Assembly (NCBI GenBank): GCA_019429255.1
Contig: JAHYIY010000002.1
Coordinates: forward strand, 87,141 to 151,140
From: Desulfuromonadales bacterium
GTDB taxonomy: Bacteria; Desulfobacterota; Desulfuromonadia; Desulfuromonadales; Geopsychrobacteraceae
Direction: 5' to 3'
Length of the DNA: 64,000 bases
Of the stretch, positions 26,193 through 34,219 are shown piece after piece. The notes under the pieces are model-generated. The model was not told the DNA's origin. It made no database searches and saw nothing but the letters and a program-made list of their open reading frames with translations. The translations under genes were made by a program, and so were the position numbers. The first letter of the stretch is position 1. Every line of letters starts with the position of its first letter.

Positions 26193-26591
26193 ATGGAAGC
26201 TGTTTGCCTTGATCTGACCCCGCGTGTACTTCTCGCCGAAGATGATAAAGAGTTGCGTGAGCTGCTCGCTCTGGTGCTGGAAAATGCCAGCTACGAGGTG
26301 TGTCAGTGCAGTAACGGAGAACAGCTCTTGGCCAGGCTTACAGAGCAGCGATCTTTCAATCTGGTGATCAGTGATATCCGCATGCCTGGATTAGACGGCC
26401 TCGAAGTTCTGGCCCGACGCAGTGGTAAGATGCAGGAGATCCCCTTTATCTGCATGACCGCCTTCGGTGATGAGCGTATCCACCGCAGGGCGCGGGATCT
26501 GGGTGCAGCGGCTATCATTGATAAACCTTTTGATCTGGACGAGATGATGGAACTGGTCGCGCATGTTTGTCTCCGCAGCGAGCGCAATTAA
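26193..26591 (+). CDS. Single-domain response regulator
   Basis: 132 residues, a receiver domain only: acidic pocket ED17-D18 (LLAEDDKE), phosphoacceptor D61 (LVISDIRMPGLDG), a conserved Thr/Ala pair (MTAFGD) and K near 111 (IIDKPFD). There is no output domain, so it acts by protein contact or as a phosphate sink. It is driven by the sigma-54 promoter and followed by degP 11 bases later. The nearest SD (CGGAG 26171-26175) is rather far from ATG 26193, so initiation may be weak. Confidence 0.85.
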   Translation: MEAVCLDLTPRVLLAEDDKELRELLALVLENASYEVCQCSNGEQLLARLTEQRSFNLVISDIRMPGLDGLEVLARRSGKMQEIPFICMTAFGDERIHRRARDLGAAAIIDKPFDLDEMMELVAHVCLRSERN

Positions 26592-26602
26592 AGGAGTCGA
26601 TC

Positions 26603-28066
26603 ATGGCAAAAAATAAATATATTGGAATTTTAGCGTTGTTGCTGACCCTGCTGGTTAGTGGATTCTCTCCTCTGTCGGCACAAGACAGCGGTCTTGACAG
26701 CTTGCGTGAAACGGGTAAAGCCTTTCGCAGTGTTGCCCGGGATGTTTCGCCGGCGGTTGTCTACATCCAGGTGGAAAAGGAAGTCCAGGTGCGCAGCCGT
26801 GATCCTTGGACTAACCCCTTTGAGGGCAGCCCCTTTGGTGAAGAGTTTTTTCGCCGCTTTTTTGGCGAGCCACCGCGGGGAGAAGCTCCGGATCGCCCTC
26901 AGCGCCGAACGACAGGTCAGGGCTCGGGCTTTTTAATCTCTGCTGATGGCTACATCATGACCAACAATCATGTTGTCGGGGATGCTGACAAAATCACCGT
27001 GCAATTTCAGGATGGCCGGGAATTTGAGGCCGAGCTGGTAGGTGCCGACCCTCCCACAGATGTCGCCCTGATCAGAATCGATGCGAAAGAAGAACTTCCT
27101 TACATCAAGTTGGGTGATTCAGATCATCTTGAAGTTGGTGATTGGGTGCTGGCCTTTGGCAATCCCTTTGGTCTGTCTCATACCATGACCGCCGGGATTG
27201 TCAGCGCCAAAGGGCGCAGTGGCATCGGTCTGACCGATTACGAAAATTTCATCCAGACCGATGCCGCCATCAATCCGGGTAATTCCGGCGGACCACTGGT
27301 CAATCTGGACGGTGAGGCGATTGGCATGAACACAGCGATCTTCAGTCGCAGTGGCGGTTACATGGGCATTGGCTTCGCTATTCCCATCAATATGGCCAAA
27401 AATATTTATCTGCAGCTGGCTGAACACGGCAAGGTTACCCGCGGCCGTATTGGCGTCTACATTCAGGACCTGACCCGCGAACTGGCGGAATCCTTTGATA
27501 TCGATCAGCGCCAGGGGATACTGGTATCGCAGGTGATGGAAGGTTCTGCAGCAGAAAAGGGTGGACTTAAACAGGGGGATGTCATCATCAAATTAAACGG
27601 CGCTGAGGTTGAAAATGTTGCTGCGTTTCGCAACCAGGTGGCTTTGACCCGTCCCGGTACCACCATTGAACTGGAAATTTTGCGTAAGGGTAAAGTGCGC
27701 AAACACAAGATCGTTGTTGATACCATGGAAGTCGAAATCGCCGCAGGGGAAGGAGCGCCGGCTGCTGAAGCCGGCACGGATGCCTTGCCCCAGATCGGTT
27801 TGCGGTTGCAGAAGTTGACCGCGGAGTTGGCCGAGCAGTTCGGCTATCAGCAAAATCGTGGGGTGTTAGTGGCGGCGGTTGAACCTGGATCGGTAGCCGC
27901 GCGCGCTGGTATCGAGGCCGGTGCCCTGATTGAAGAGGTTAACCGGGCCGATGTTAATGATCCTAAGGAGGTTGTTTCTCTGATCGAAAAGAGTAAAAGG
28001 GATACGGTTCTGTTGCTGGTCCGGCAAGGCAGTGGCAGCCGCTATATTGCTTTGCGCTACAGATAG
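26603..28066 (+). CDS. degP: Periplasmic serine protease DegP/HtrA
   Basis: 487 residues from ATG 26603, preceded by the SD AAGGAG; the longer track ORF begins at an upstream TTG inside the response regulator gene. A signal peptide (1-26) leads to a trypsin-like domain with the catalytic triad H123 (TNNHVVGDA), D153 (PPTDVALIRI) and S228 (NPGNSGGPL). Two PDZ domains follow (about 285-385 and 400-485). It degrades or refolds damaged envelope proteins. Its position under a sigma-54 promoter next to a two-component system implies stress-induced expression. Confidence 0.95.
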   Translation: MAKNKYIGILALLLTLLVSGFSPLSAQDSGLDSLRETGKAFRSVARDVSPAVVYIQVEKEVQVRSRDPWTNPFEGSPFGEEFFRRFFGEPPRGEAPDRPQRRTTGQGSGFLISADGYIMTNNHVVGDADKITVQFQDGREFEAELVGADPPTDVALIRIDAKEELPYIKLGDSDHLEVGDWVLAFGNPFGLSHTMTAGIVSAKGRSGIGLTDYENFIQTDAAINPGNSGGPLVNLDGEAIGMNTAIFSRSGGYMGIGFAIPINMAKNIYLQLAEHGKVTRGRIGVYIQDLTRELAESFDIDQRQGILVSQVMEGSAAEKGGLKQGDVIIKLNGAEVENVAAFRNQVALTRPGTTIELEILRKGKVRKHKIVVDTMEVEIAAGEGAPAAEAGTDALPQIGLRLQKLTAELAEQFGYQQNRGVLVAAVEPGSVAARAGIEAGALIEEVNRADVNDPKEVVSLIEKSKRDTVLLLVRQGSGSRYIALRYR

Positions 28067-28122
28067 GAACATAGGTCAACCGGGGCTCTGCTCAGCGTCG
28101 GAAGGCCATCACATACTTTTAT

Positions 28123-28144
28123 TGAACGTTACCTCCTACGTTCA
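28123..28144 (+). other. Hairpin presenting an ACCTCCT loop in the degP 3' region
   Basis: TGAACGT (28123-28129) pairs with ACGTTCA (28138-28144), leaving the loop TACCTCCT. That loop equals the anti-Shine-Dalgarno core of 16S rRNA and could pair with AGGAGGU-type ribosome binding sites. A terminator follows 5 bases later, so the pair resembles the end of a 3'UTR-derived small RNA. Confidence 0.4.
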
Positions 28145-28148
28145 TTTT

Positions 28149-28177
28149 GGGGAATCAGCAGGGTTCCCCTTTTTTTT
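28149..28177 (+). terminator. Rho-independent terminator after degP
   Basis: GGGGAA (28149-28154) pairs with TTCCCC (28164-28169) and eight T residues follow (28170-28177). Confidence 0.85.
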
Positions 28178-28262
28178 ATCCAAAATCTGCGTTAAAAGCA
28201 GTTAGACTTAATTCTTGTCGGAATCATGTGGCGTGCGGTTCGGAAATGACAGGAGCCTATTA

Positions 28263-28640
28263 ATGAAATTCAAGCTTATTGTGTTCACAGTGTTGCTGGC
28301 TGTGGTTCTGGCTTTTGTATACCAGAACAGTGTCCCGGTGGCGGTGCGTTTTTTCAATGGGGAGTATGTGCTGCCTTTTGCCTTGTTGCTGATGGTGGTT
28401 CTTGCTGTCGGGGTGCTGCTGGGAATGCTGCTGGTATTAAGGCGCCAGTCCTATAACAGAAAGAAAAAGACTGCCAAAGAAGCCCAGCAAAAGGTGGCGG
28501 CTGCTACAGCTGCCAGTGATGCCGGCCATGCCGGTCAAGATTCAGTGACCGAACCGCTGGCGCAGGAAACAACCGTTGTAACAGGAGAAGATCATGAGTC
28601 AAACAATACTGATCACCGGGGCAACAGCAGGGTTTGGTAG
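28263..28640 (+). CDS. LapA-family small membrane protein
   Basis: 125 residues from ATG 28263, which follows the SD ACAGGAG; the track start at 28215 is not needed. Two membrane helices (about 3-21 and 37-60) enclose the LapA/DUF1049 signature VYQNSVPVAVRFFNGEY. A charged Ala/Lys-rich cytoplasmic tail follows. Enterobacterial LapA acts with LapB in controlling LPS synthesis; no LapB is adjacent here, so only the family can be assigned. The gene overlaps the next one by 47 bases in another frame. Confidence 0.85.
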   Translation: MKFKLIVFTVLLAVVLAFVYQNSVPVAVRFFNGEYVLPFALLLMVVLAVGVLLGMLLVLRRQSYNRKKKTAKEAQQKVAAATAASDAGHAGQDSVTEPLAQETTVVTGEDHESNNTDHRGNSRVW

Positions 28641-29376
28641 CGCTTGTGCCCGTCTGTTTGCCCATCATGGCTGGCAACTGATCCTTGCTGGCCGCCGCGC
28701 CGAACGCCTGCAGGCGTTACAGCAGGAACTCGGAGACGCGGTCAGCGCTATCTTGACCCTTGATGTGCGTGATCGAGGGGCGGTGTTCACCCAGCTTGGC
28801 GATCTGTCTGCTGTCGATGTGTTGCTCAATAATGCCGGTTTGGCCCTGGGGCTGGAACCCGCCTGGGATGTTGATATTGATGACTGGGATACCATGATCG
28901 ACACCAATATCAAGGGACTGACTTACTGTACCCGGGCGCTGTTGCCACAGATGGTCAAGCGCAACAGCGGTCATGTCGTCAATATCGGGTCCACCGCCGG
29001 TAGCTGGCCCTATCCGGGTGGTAATGTCTACGGTGCCACCAAGGCCTTTGTGGAGCAATTCAGCCGTAATCTGCGTGCTGATTTGCTTGGGAAGCGGGTG
29101 CGGGTTACCTATATTGCGCCGGGAATGGCCGAGAGTGAATTTTCCCAGGTGCGCTTCAAGGGGGATACGGACAAGGCCGCCCAGGTGTATCGGGGAGTTA
29201 CCCCCTTGCGCCCTGAAGATATTGCCGCAACCGTCTACTGGGTGGTCACCCAGCCCTCCCATGTCAATATTAATGCCATTGAATTGATGCCGGTTCAGCA
29301 GAGCTGGAATGCTCTGGCGGTTCAACGCGATGAAAACAAATCCCTAAAGGACAGGGCGGCTGCTGTCGACAGGTAG
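28594..29376 (+). CDS. Short-chain dehydrogenase, YdfG-like
   Basis: 260 residues. The Rossmann motif is TGATAGFG near residue 7, followed by NNAGLALG near 80, catalytic Ser in NIGSTAGSWPYPGG and Tyr/Lys in YGATK near 148. The tail (RPEDIAATVYWVVTQPSHVNINAIELMP) is close to E. coli YdfG, an NADP-dependent oxidoreductase acting on serine and 3-hydroxy acids. An AGGAG SD lies within the end of the lapA-like gene, so the two are coupled. Confidence 0.9.
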   Translation: MSQTILITGATAGFGSACARLFAHHGWQLILAGRRAERLQALQQELGDAVSAILTLDVRDRGAVFTQLGDLSAVDVLLNNAGLALGLEPAWDVDIDDWDTMIDTNIKGLTYCTRALLPQMVKRNSGHVVNIGSTAGSWPYPGGNVYGATKAFVEQFSRNLRADLLGKRVRVTYIAPGMAESEFSQVRFKGDTDKAAQVYRGVTPLRPEDIAATVYWVVTQPSHVNINAIELMPVQQSWNALAVQRDENKSLKDRAAAVDR

Positions 29377-30165
29377 GTGGAAAGGTTGTTTTTTTGGTTT
29401 TTCAGCCGGTTGCTCAATGCCAGCGAGAGATGGAAGGCCATGGCCGACTTACGTGTCACCGATACCCAGGGTTATCTGCTCTACCGTGAAGTGGAGCCGG
29501 TCCAGCCCTATCCGCGCATCGACCCGCAGCAGCCCTATGATGAAAAACCCCGTACCCAGGATCAGGCGCGGGAAAAAAAAGACACGCACCTGCGCCGGCG
29601 TTTTGTTGCCATGCGTCACTTGATTGACCGCTTAAAAGAGTTCGGACAGCTGGAACGGATCAATTATTCGACGCTGGTGAATAACCTGGGAAACATCGGT
29701 GTTGCCCACGCCGACAAAGAGCTTTTTGAATTGCTGCAAGCCCACCAGGTGCCTGACTCTGGACTTAATCATCTGGCCGCCCAGATTCGCCCCTTGATCG
29801 TCGCCCCTGATATTGGCTTTGGCCCACCCCTCGAGGTCGAGCAAAATGTTCTCCCCTATTTCAGCAGGGGGTTATCGGCGGTGCAGCTCCGCTATCTTCA
29901 TCTGGAATTGTTGCCGGGTCAGGAAGGGCCGGTGCTGGTCGATGCCATTGCCCGTGACGGATCATTTCGTTGTGCCACCAGACGTTTACGGGTGGAATTT
30001 CACCCGCAAGTCAAAACGCAGTACGATTGCGCCCTTGTGATCGACATCCGCATTATTGTCGCTGTCGGCGAAATGGACGAGGACAAACGTCGTGCCATCC
30101 TTTTTGAACGCTTCCCCGGTGTTTTTGCACTCTATACTGACAAGCAGATCAGCCTGTCGATATGA
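29377..30165 (+). CDS. Conserved-looking hypothetical protein
   Basis: 262 residues from a GTG that directly abuts the SDR stop codon; ATG 29440 with a GGAAGG-type SD is the alternative and would give 241 residues. I do not recognise a family. The protein has no signal peptide if the ATG is used. It has a charged segment near 60-80, a helical middle, and a C-terminal alpha/beta part. It forms an apparent operon with the SDR and LapA-like genes. Confidence 0.7.
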   Translation: MERLFFWFFSRLLNASERWKAMADLRVTDTQGYLLYREVEPVQPYPRIDPQQPYDEKPRTQDQAREKKDTHLRRRFVAMRHLIDRLKEFGQLERINYSTLVNNLGNIGVAHADKELFELLQAHQVPDSGLNHLAAQIRPLIVAPDIGFGPPLEVEQNVLPYFSRGLSAVQLRYLHLELLPGQEGPVLVDAIARDGSFRCATRRLRVEFHPQVKTQYDCALVIDIRIIVAVGEMDEDKRRAILFERFPGVFALYTDKQISLSI

Positions 30166-30184
30166 CAGGGCGCTGTTAAGGGTT

Positions 30185-30221
30185 TTACAACATCCTGTCA
30201 GTTTCTGTCAGGATATTGTAA
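30185..30221. promoter_or_regulatory. 37-nt near-perfect dyad upstream of the isochorismatase gene
   Basis: A 17-base left arm (TTACAACATCCTGTCAG) and right arm (CTGTCAGGATATTGTAA) match at 15 of 17 positions around a TTT centre. No U-tract follows, so an operator or mRNA stem is more likely than a terminator. It lies about 80 bases before the next start codon. Confidence 0.55.
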
Positions 30222-30298
30222 GGTATGCTGGTTAAACACCAGCAGGCTTTGGACTCAAATCACATAGGAATGTCATAAAAGCAAAAAAGGAGCGAATC

Positions 30299-30877
30299 AT
30301 GGCAGAAATTAGAAATAAATTTTGGTTGGAGGCTTCACACACAGCGCTGCTGGTTGTCGATGTCCAGGACAAATTGGTAGGGGCAATGGATCAGCAACTT
30401 TATCAGCAGTTGCTGCAGAATGTGCCATTGCTGATAGCAGGTTTTAAGACCCTTGGCTTGCCGATGATCGCTACCGAGCAGTATTCAAAAGGGCTCGGAC
30501 ACACGATTACCGAGTTGCAGAGTGCTACCGAGCAAAGCTGTATTGAAAAACTGACATTCAGTTGCTGCGGTGATGAAGGTTTTGTTTCGGCCTTGCGTGA
30601 AACCAATGCCCGACAGATCGTTGTGGTTGGTATGGAAACCCATGTCTGCGTATTGCAGACAGTGATCGACCTACTTGATCAGGGGTATGGTGTCCACCTG
30701 GTACGCGATGCCGTCAGTTCGCGCTTCGCCAGTGATTATGCCACTGCCCTGGAACTGGCAGCTGCCGCCGGTGCAGTGATTACAACAACGGAAACGGTAC
30801 TATTTCAGTTGATCAAGGTGGCCGGTAGTGATGATTTCAAGGCCATTTCCAGGCTGGTTCGACAGCGGATAAAGTAA
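30299..30877 (+). CDS. Isochorismatase-family cysteine hydrolase
   Basis: 192 residues. The catalytic triad of the family is visible: Asp in LLVVDVQDKL near residue 21, Lys in IEKLTFSCC near 83, and Cys in VVVGMETHVCVLQT near 118, with the cis-peptide region before it. The sequence is closest in style to YcaC-like hydrolases of unknown substrate rather than true isochorismatases. A good AAGGAG SD precedes ATG 30299. It shares one base with the dksA-like gene (TAATG). Confidence 0.88.
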   Translation: MAEIRNKFWLEASHTALLVVDVQDKLVGAMDQQLYQQLLQNVPLLIAGFKTLGLPMIATEQYSKGLGHTITELQSATEQSCIEKLTFSCCGDEGFVSALRETNARQIVVVGMETHVCVLQTVIDLLDQGYGVHLVRDAVSSRFASDYATALELAAAAGAVITTTETVLFQLIKVAGSDDFKAISRLVRQRIK

Positions 30878-31227
30878 TGGAACTTAATGACGCAGAGCTG
30901 CAGCAGTTTGGCAAAAAGCTGCTGCAGTTGAAAACGGATATCGAGCAGTTGCTGACCGACTCTATCGACAGTAGCCGCCCTGTTGATCTCGAATTATCCA
31001 TTGGTCGTCTGTCCCGGGTTGATGCGATGCAGCAGCAGGCCATGGCTAAAGCCAATCGTGAAGGACATCAGCGTCGTCTGGTACTGATTGATGCTGCCTT
31101 GCGGGCATTGAAAGGTGGACGTTACGGATTGTGTCGCAGCTGTGAAGAGCCGATCAGCTTAAGGCGTCTTGAGGCACGACCCGAGACCCCTTTCTGTATT
31201 GAGTGTCAGACCGAACGCGAGGGGTAG
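30877..31227 (+). CDS. DksA/TraR-family zinc-finger protein
   Basis: 116 residues: an N-terminal coiled-coil hairpin (about 5-80) and a C4 zinc finger with C86, C89, C107 and C110 (LCRSCEE ... CIEC). Proteins of this type insert into the RNA polymerase secondary channel and alter promoter response, often with ppGpp. It is shorter than DksA and nearer the TraR/YbiI group. The loop sequence SRVDAMQ replaces the DksA acidic tip, keeping one Asp. It is cotranscribed with the isochorismatase gene. Confidence 0.88.
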   Translation: MELNDAELQQFGKKLLQLKTDIEQLLTDSIDSSRPVDLELSIGRLSRVDAMQQQAMAKANREGHQRRLVLIDAALRALKGGRYGLCRSCEEPISLRRLEARPETPFCIECQTEREG

Positions 31228-31230
31228 CAG

Positions 31231-31668
31231 ATGTCGAACCTGGTACTCATGCTGTTGATTGCCTGTGGTGGTGTAGCTGTTGCGATTCAGCCCTCGATTA
31301 ATGCCCGGCTGGCGCAAAAGACCGGCTTTCTCGAAGCTGCCACTATCTCGTTTGCCGTCGGCACCCTGGTGTTGCTGCTGATTTCTCTGCTGTCCGGTCA
31401 AGGAAGCTTCCGGCGGGTTGTTGAGGTGCCCTGGTGGCAGCTCACCGGCGGGCTGTTTGGGGCTTTTTTTGTGACCATGACGATTATCGGGGTGCCGCGC
31501 ATCGGCACCACAGCGGTGCTGGCTTTAACGATTGCCTCCCAACTGGCCGCCGGTCTGGTGATGGATCATTATGGGGTTTTCGGCATGCGCGGAATCCCCG
31601 TTGACGGCAAGCGTATCCTTGGCATTGCGTTGCTGTTGATTGGTGTTTTCCTGGTGTGTAAGAGGTAG
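31231..31668 (+). CDS. YdcZ/DUF606-type membrane protein (DMT superfamily)
   Basis: 145 residues with five hydrophobic helices, beginning MSNLVLMLLIACGGVAVAIQPSINARLA. The QPSINA.L motif and the GGLFGAFFVTMTIIGVPRIG segment are typical of the DUF606 family, half-size relatives of drug/metabolite transporters. Function and substrate are unknown. It starts 3 bases after the dksA-like gene. A 12-copy tandem repeat begins 2 bases after its stop. Confidence 0.88.
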   Translation: MSNLVLMLLIACGGVAVAIQPSINARLAQKTGFLEAATISFAVGTLVLLLISLLSGQGSFRRVVEVPWWQLTGGLFGAFFVTMTIIGVPRIGTTAVLALTIASQLAAGLVMDHYGVFGMRGIPVDGKRILGIALLLIGVFLVCKR

Positions 31669-31670
31669 AT

Positions 31671-31754
31671 GGGAAGTGGGAAGTGGGAAGTGGGAAGTGG
31701 GAAGTGGGAAGTGGGAAGTGGGAAGTGGGAAGTGGGAAGTGGGAAGTGGGAAGT
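31671..31754 (+). repeat. Tandem repeat, 12 perfect copies of GGGAAGT
   Basis: Twelve uninterrupted 7-bp units of GGGAAGT fill 84 bases between the convergent YdcZ-like and DUF3024 genes. The strand bias (no C on this strand) and perfect copies indicate recent slippage. The track ORFs here read it as a (HFPLPTS)n peptide on the minus strand, a by-product of three 7-base units. Confidence 0.95.
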
Positions 31755-31769
31755 GGGGAAATAGGCAAT

Positions 31770-32114
31770 TTAGTCGTGCCGGAAAAAGCGTAATGGATCC
31801 TGGTTGATGGCGGTGAGTAGTTTGTCCAGCTCCAGGGTCGGACCGACGCCCAGATAGAGCTGCCAGTGGGAACCGTTCTGGTGGTGCAGGCTCCACTGGT
31901 TGAGCTCCAGGTTGAAGCGCAGTTGGGCCATAGGTAGTTCGTGGGTTGTTGTCGTCTTGCCCGTTCCCTTTCTGACTTCAAATAGATGAACCTGTAAACC
32001 GGCAATGCGATAATTCAGCTGGCGCGGGTTTATCGGGCGTTGGCCTGCGCTTCGGCAAAAATCATCAAGTTTGCGCAGCGCACTTTTATGTAAAAATTCC
32101 GGCAGTTCGCTCAT
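31770..32114 (-). CDS. DUF3024-family protein
   Basis: 114 residues from ATG 32114. The second half (MAQLRFNLELNQWSLHHQNGSHWQLY) has the aromatic pattern of DUF3024, a small cytoplasmic domain of unknown function. The track ORF adds 29 unlikely upstream residues. It begins 13 bases after the ubiD gene ends and is probably cotranscribed with it. Confidence 0.75.
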   Translation of the reverse strand: MSELPEFLHKSALRKLDDFCRSAGQRPINPRQLNYRIAGLQVHLFEVRKGTGKTTTTHELPMAQLRFNLELNQWSLHHQNGSHWQLYLGVGPTLELDKLLTAINQDPLRFFRHD

Positions 32115-32127
32115 AGTGGACCCTTTG

Positions 32128-33969
32128 TCAAATAATGCCATGCAGTGGCCCCCCCGCAGCTCCAAGTTCGTCGACCTGCTTTTCGATATCAGGATCGTCA
32201 ATCAAGGGCGGCGCATGGTGCGGCTTGATGCGCGCATCGATCACCACAGAGCCATCACAGCCCCAGTGCTTGTTGCGATTCCAGGCCGCAATACCGTACA
32301 GATCGGTAGCCGGATTGGAGCGGGTAAAGGTGACCCACAGCCAGTTGTTCAGGGTAGCAGAGCAGAAATCACTGTCGTTGACAACGATAATCAAAGGAAA
32401 CCTGTTGATGGGATGATCGCTGGCGTAATAGCTGCACAGGCGCAGCAAATCTGGATCTCCTTCGCTGCTGTGGGCGCTGCAGGTTGGCCCGTTAATCAGT
32501 AGAATGCCGGCAGTAGCCAGGCGTGGAGCCGAAAAACCGACCGGTAGATCAAGCTCAGCTGGAATCTGTACAGGCAGCTCGCGGCGTTTTCCCCCCGTCG
32601 CGGCCATCACCACTTTTGATCCCTGGTTCAGCCCGTGGCCGCTGTAGTCGAGGGTGTCGATGGTGGTCGCGGTATGAAAATGCAGGTCGCGGCGCCAGTC
32701 GATACGTTCAAGAAGGTGCTGGAAAAAGGCTGGAATATCGTGAATATCGAGGTCGGGATTGTCGTTAGCCGCGACCATCAGCAGATACTTGGCCAACGAC
32801 AGTTGCCCCTGTCCGAGGATAGCGCAAGCCTGGGTCAGCAGTTCCTGGGGTCGATCGGTCTGGTCGAAGGGGGTGTAACGCTCGCTGCCGATTGCCAGCA
32901 GCAACGGATGAACACCGGCAGCGTCAACCGCATGGACCGCTTTAATGCCGGGGAGCACATCAGGGATCAGCGCGCCGGTAAGTTCGTGGATAAAGGCGCC
33001 GAAGCTGGTGTCTTCCTGGGGAGGTCGGCCAACGGTGGTAAAGGGCCAGATGGCATCAGGCCGATGATAGACCCGTTCCACCTTGAGGACGGGAAAATTA
33101 TGGGCCAGGCTGTAATAACCGAGGTGATCGCCGAAGGGCCCTTCCGGTTTTAGTTGCGCAGGATCAACGGTCCCGCAGATGACAAAGTCAGCCTCCGCCG
33201 GCATCGGCAGAAATCCTTCCGGTTGCACCATGGTAAGGCGCTGGCCGCCCAGCAGTCCGGCGAAGGACAGCTCCGGCATCCCCTCCGGCAAGGGCATGAC
33301 CGCAGCGACCGTGAGGCTCGGCGGGCCGCCGACAAAAACATTGACCTTGAAGGGCAATCCCTTGTCAAGGGCCTCGCGCTGATGCACACCAATACCACGA
33401 TGCAACTGATAATGGAGACCGGCTTCGCGATCCGCTTCATAGGCGTTACCGGAAATCTGCACCCGATACATGCCCAGATTGGCATGACGCAGACCCGGCT
33501 TTTCGGCACTTTCGCTGTACACCTGGGGCAGGGTAATAAAGGCTCCGCCGTCGTCGGGCCAGCTCTTGATCTGCGGCAAGGCCCTCAACGTGGTTTGTCC
33601 GGCAAGGATCGGGCCGTTACTGATCTTGCGGGGCAAAAGATGCAAGGCTCCCAGCGGGGCATTGAGGAGAGCCGCAGGAGAGCGCAGTAGATGTTTAGGG
33701 TCGAGCTTGAGTTTAACCAGGGTGTCGATGCGGCGCAGCGTGTCGCGAAACAGAAAGCGGGTACGTTCCAGGGTGCCGAAAAGATTCGCGACAGCGGCAA
33801 AGCGGCACCCCTTCAGATGGGTAAACAGCAACGTCGGACCCTGGTGTTGGTAAACCCGGCGTTGAATCGCTCCGGCCAGCAGATCGGCATCAATGGGACG
33901 GTTGATGCGGATCAGTTGTCCGGTTTGTTCAAGATCGTTGAGTGCTTGTCGCAGAGTTTTGTATCCCAT
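32128..33969 (-). CDS. UbiD-family decarboxylase (menaquinone/aromatic acid type)
   Basis: 613 residues from ATG 33969 (MGYKTLRQALNDLEQTG, the typical opening); the track ORF adds 14 residues. UbiD features include the RFAAVANLFGT segment near residue 55, MYRVQISG near 165, the prFMN-contact region near 175-230 and the EGPFGDHLGYYS active-site loop near 280. The enzymes need prenylated FMN and act on ubiquinone or menaquinone precursors or other aromatic acids. The length resembles copies annotated as menaquinone biosynthesis decarboxylases. A second UbiD lies at 59820. Confidence 0.88.
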   Translation of the reverse strand: MGYKTLRQALNDLEQTGQLIRINRPIDADLLAGAIQRRVYQHQGPTLLFTHLKGCRFAAVANLFGTLERTRFLFRDTLRRIDTLVKLKLDPKHLLRSPAALLNAPLGALHLLPRKISNGPILAGQTTLRALPQIKSWPDDGGAFITLPQVYSESAEKPGLRHANLGMYRVQISGNAYEADREAGLHYQLHRGIGVHQREALDKGLPFKVNVFVGGPPSLTVAAVMPLPEGMPELSFAGLLGGQRLTMVQPEGFLPMPAEADFVICGTVDPAQLKPEGPFGDHLGYYSLAHNFPVLKVERVYHRPDAIWPFTTVGRPPQEDTSFGAFIHELTGALIPDVLPGIKAVHAVDAAGVHPLLLAIGSERYTPFDQTDRPQELLTQACAILGQGQLSLAKYLLMVAANDNPDLDIHDIPAFFQHLLERIDWRRDLHFHTATTIDTLDYSGHGLNQGSKVVMAATGGKRRELPVQIPAELDLPVGFSAPRLATAGILLINGPTCSAHSSEGDPDLLRLCSYYASDHPINRFPLIIVVNDSDFCSATLNNWLWVTFTRSNPATDLYGIAAWNRNKHWGCDGSVVIDARIKPHHAPPLIDDPDIEKQVDELGAAGGPLHGII

Positions 33970-34219
33970 GAATAGTCTTTCTGCTAAGGGTAAAATTAAC
34001 CGCTGCTCCAACTTCGGCGCCTGAAGTGACGGTGCTTAGCGAGCTCTTTTTCCTTCGTCCCTTGTTTATATGTCAGAAGCGCCTGAAAGGCAATCAGAGC
34101 ACACTTTCCAGATATATGAATAATTAAATAAAAAAGAGAAAATGATGCTTGCCTGATTTTATTGTTGCTTTTTAAAAAAAGAGAAAGAATAATCGTTCAA
34201 AATTTATGGAGTGTTTACA

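Noticed and set aside
31484-32005. Minus-strand ORFs with (HFPLPTS)n repeats
   Set aside because: The peptide repeat is only the translation of the 7-bp DNA repeat; the frames cross the YdcZ-like and DUF3024 genes without start signals.
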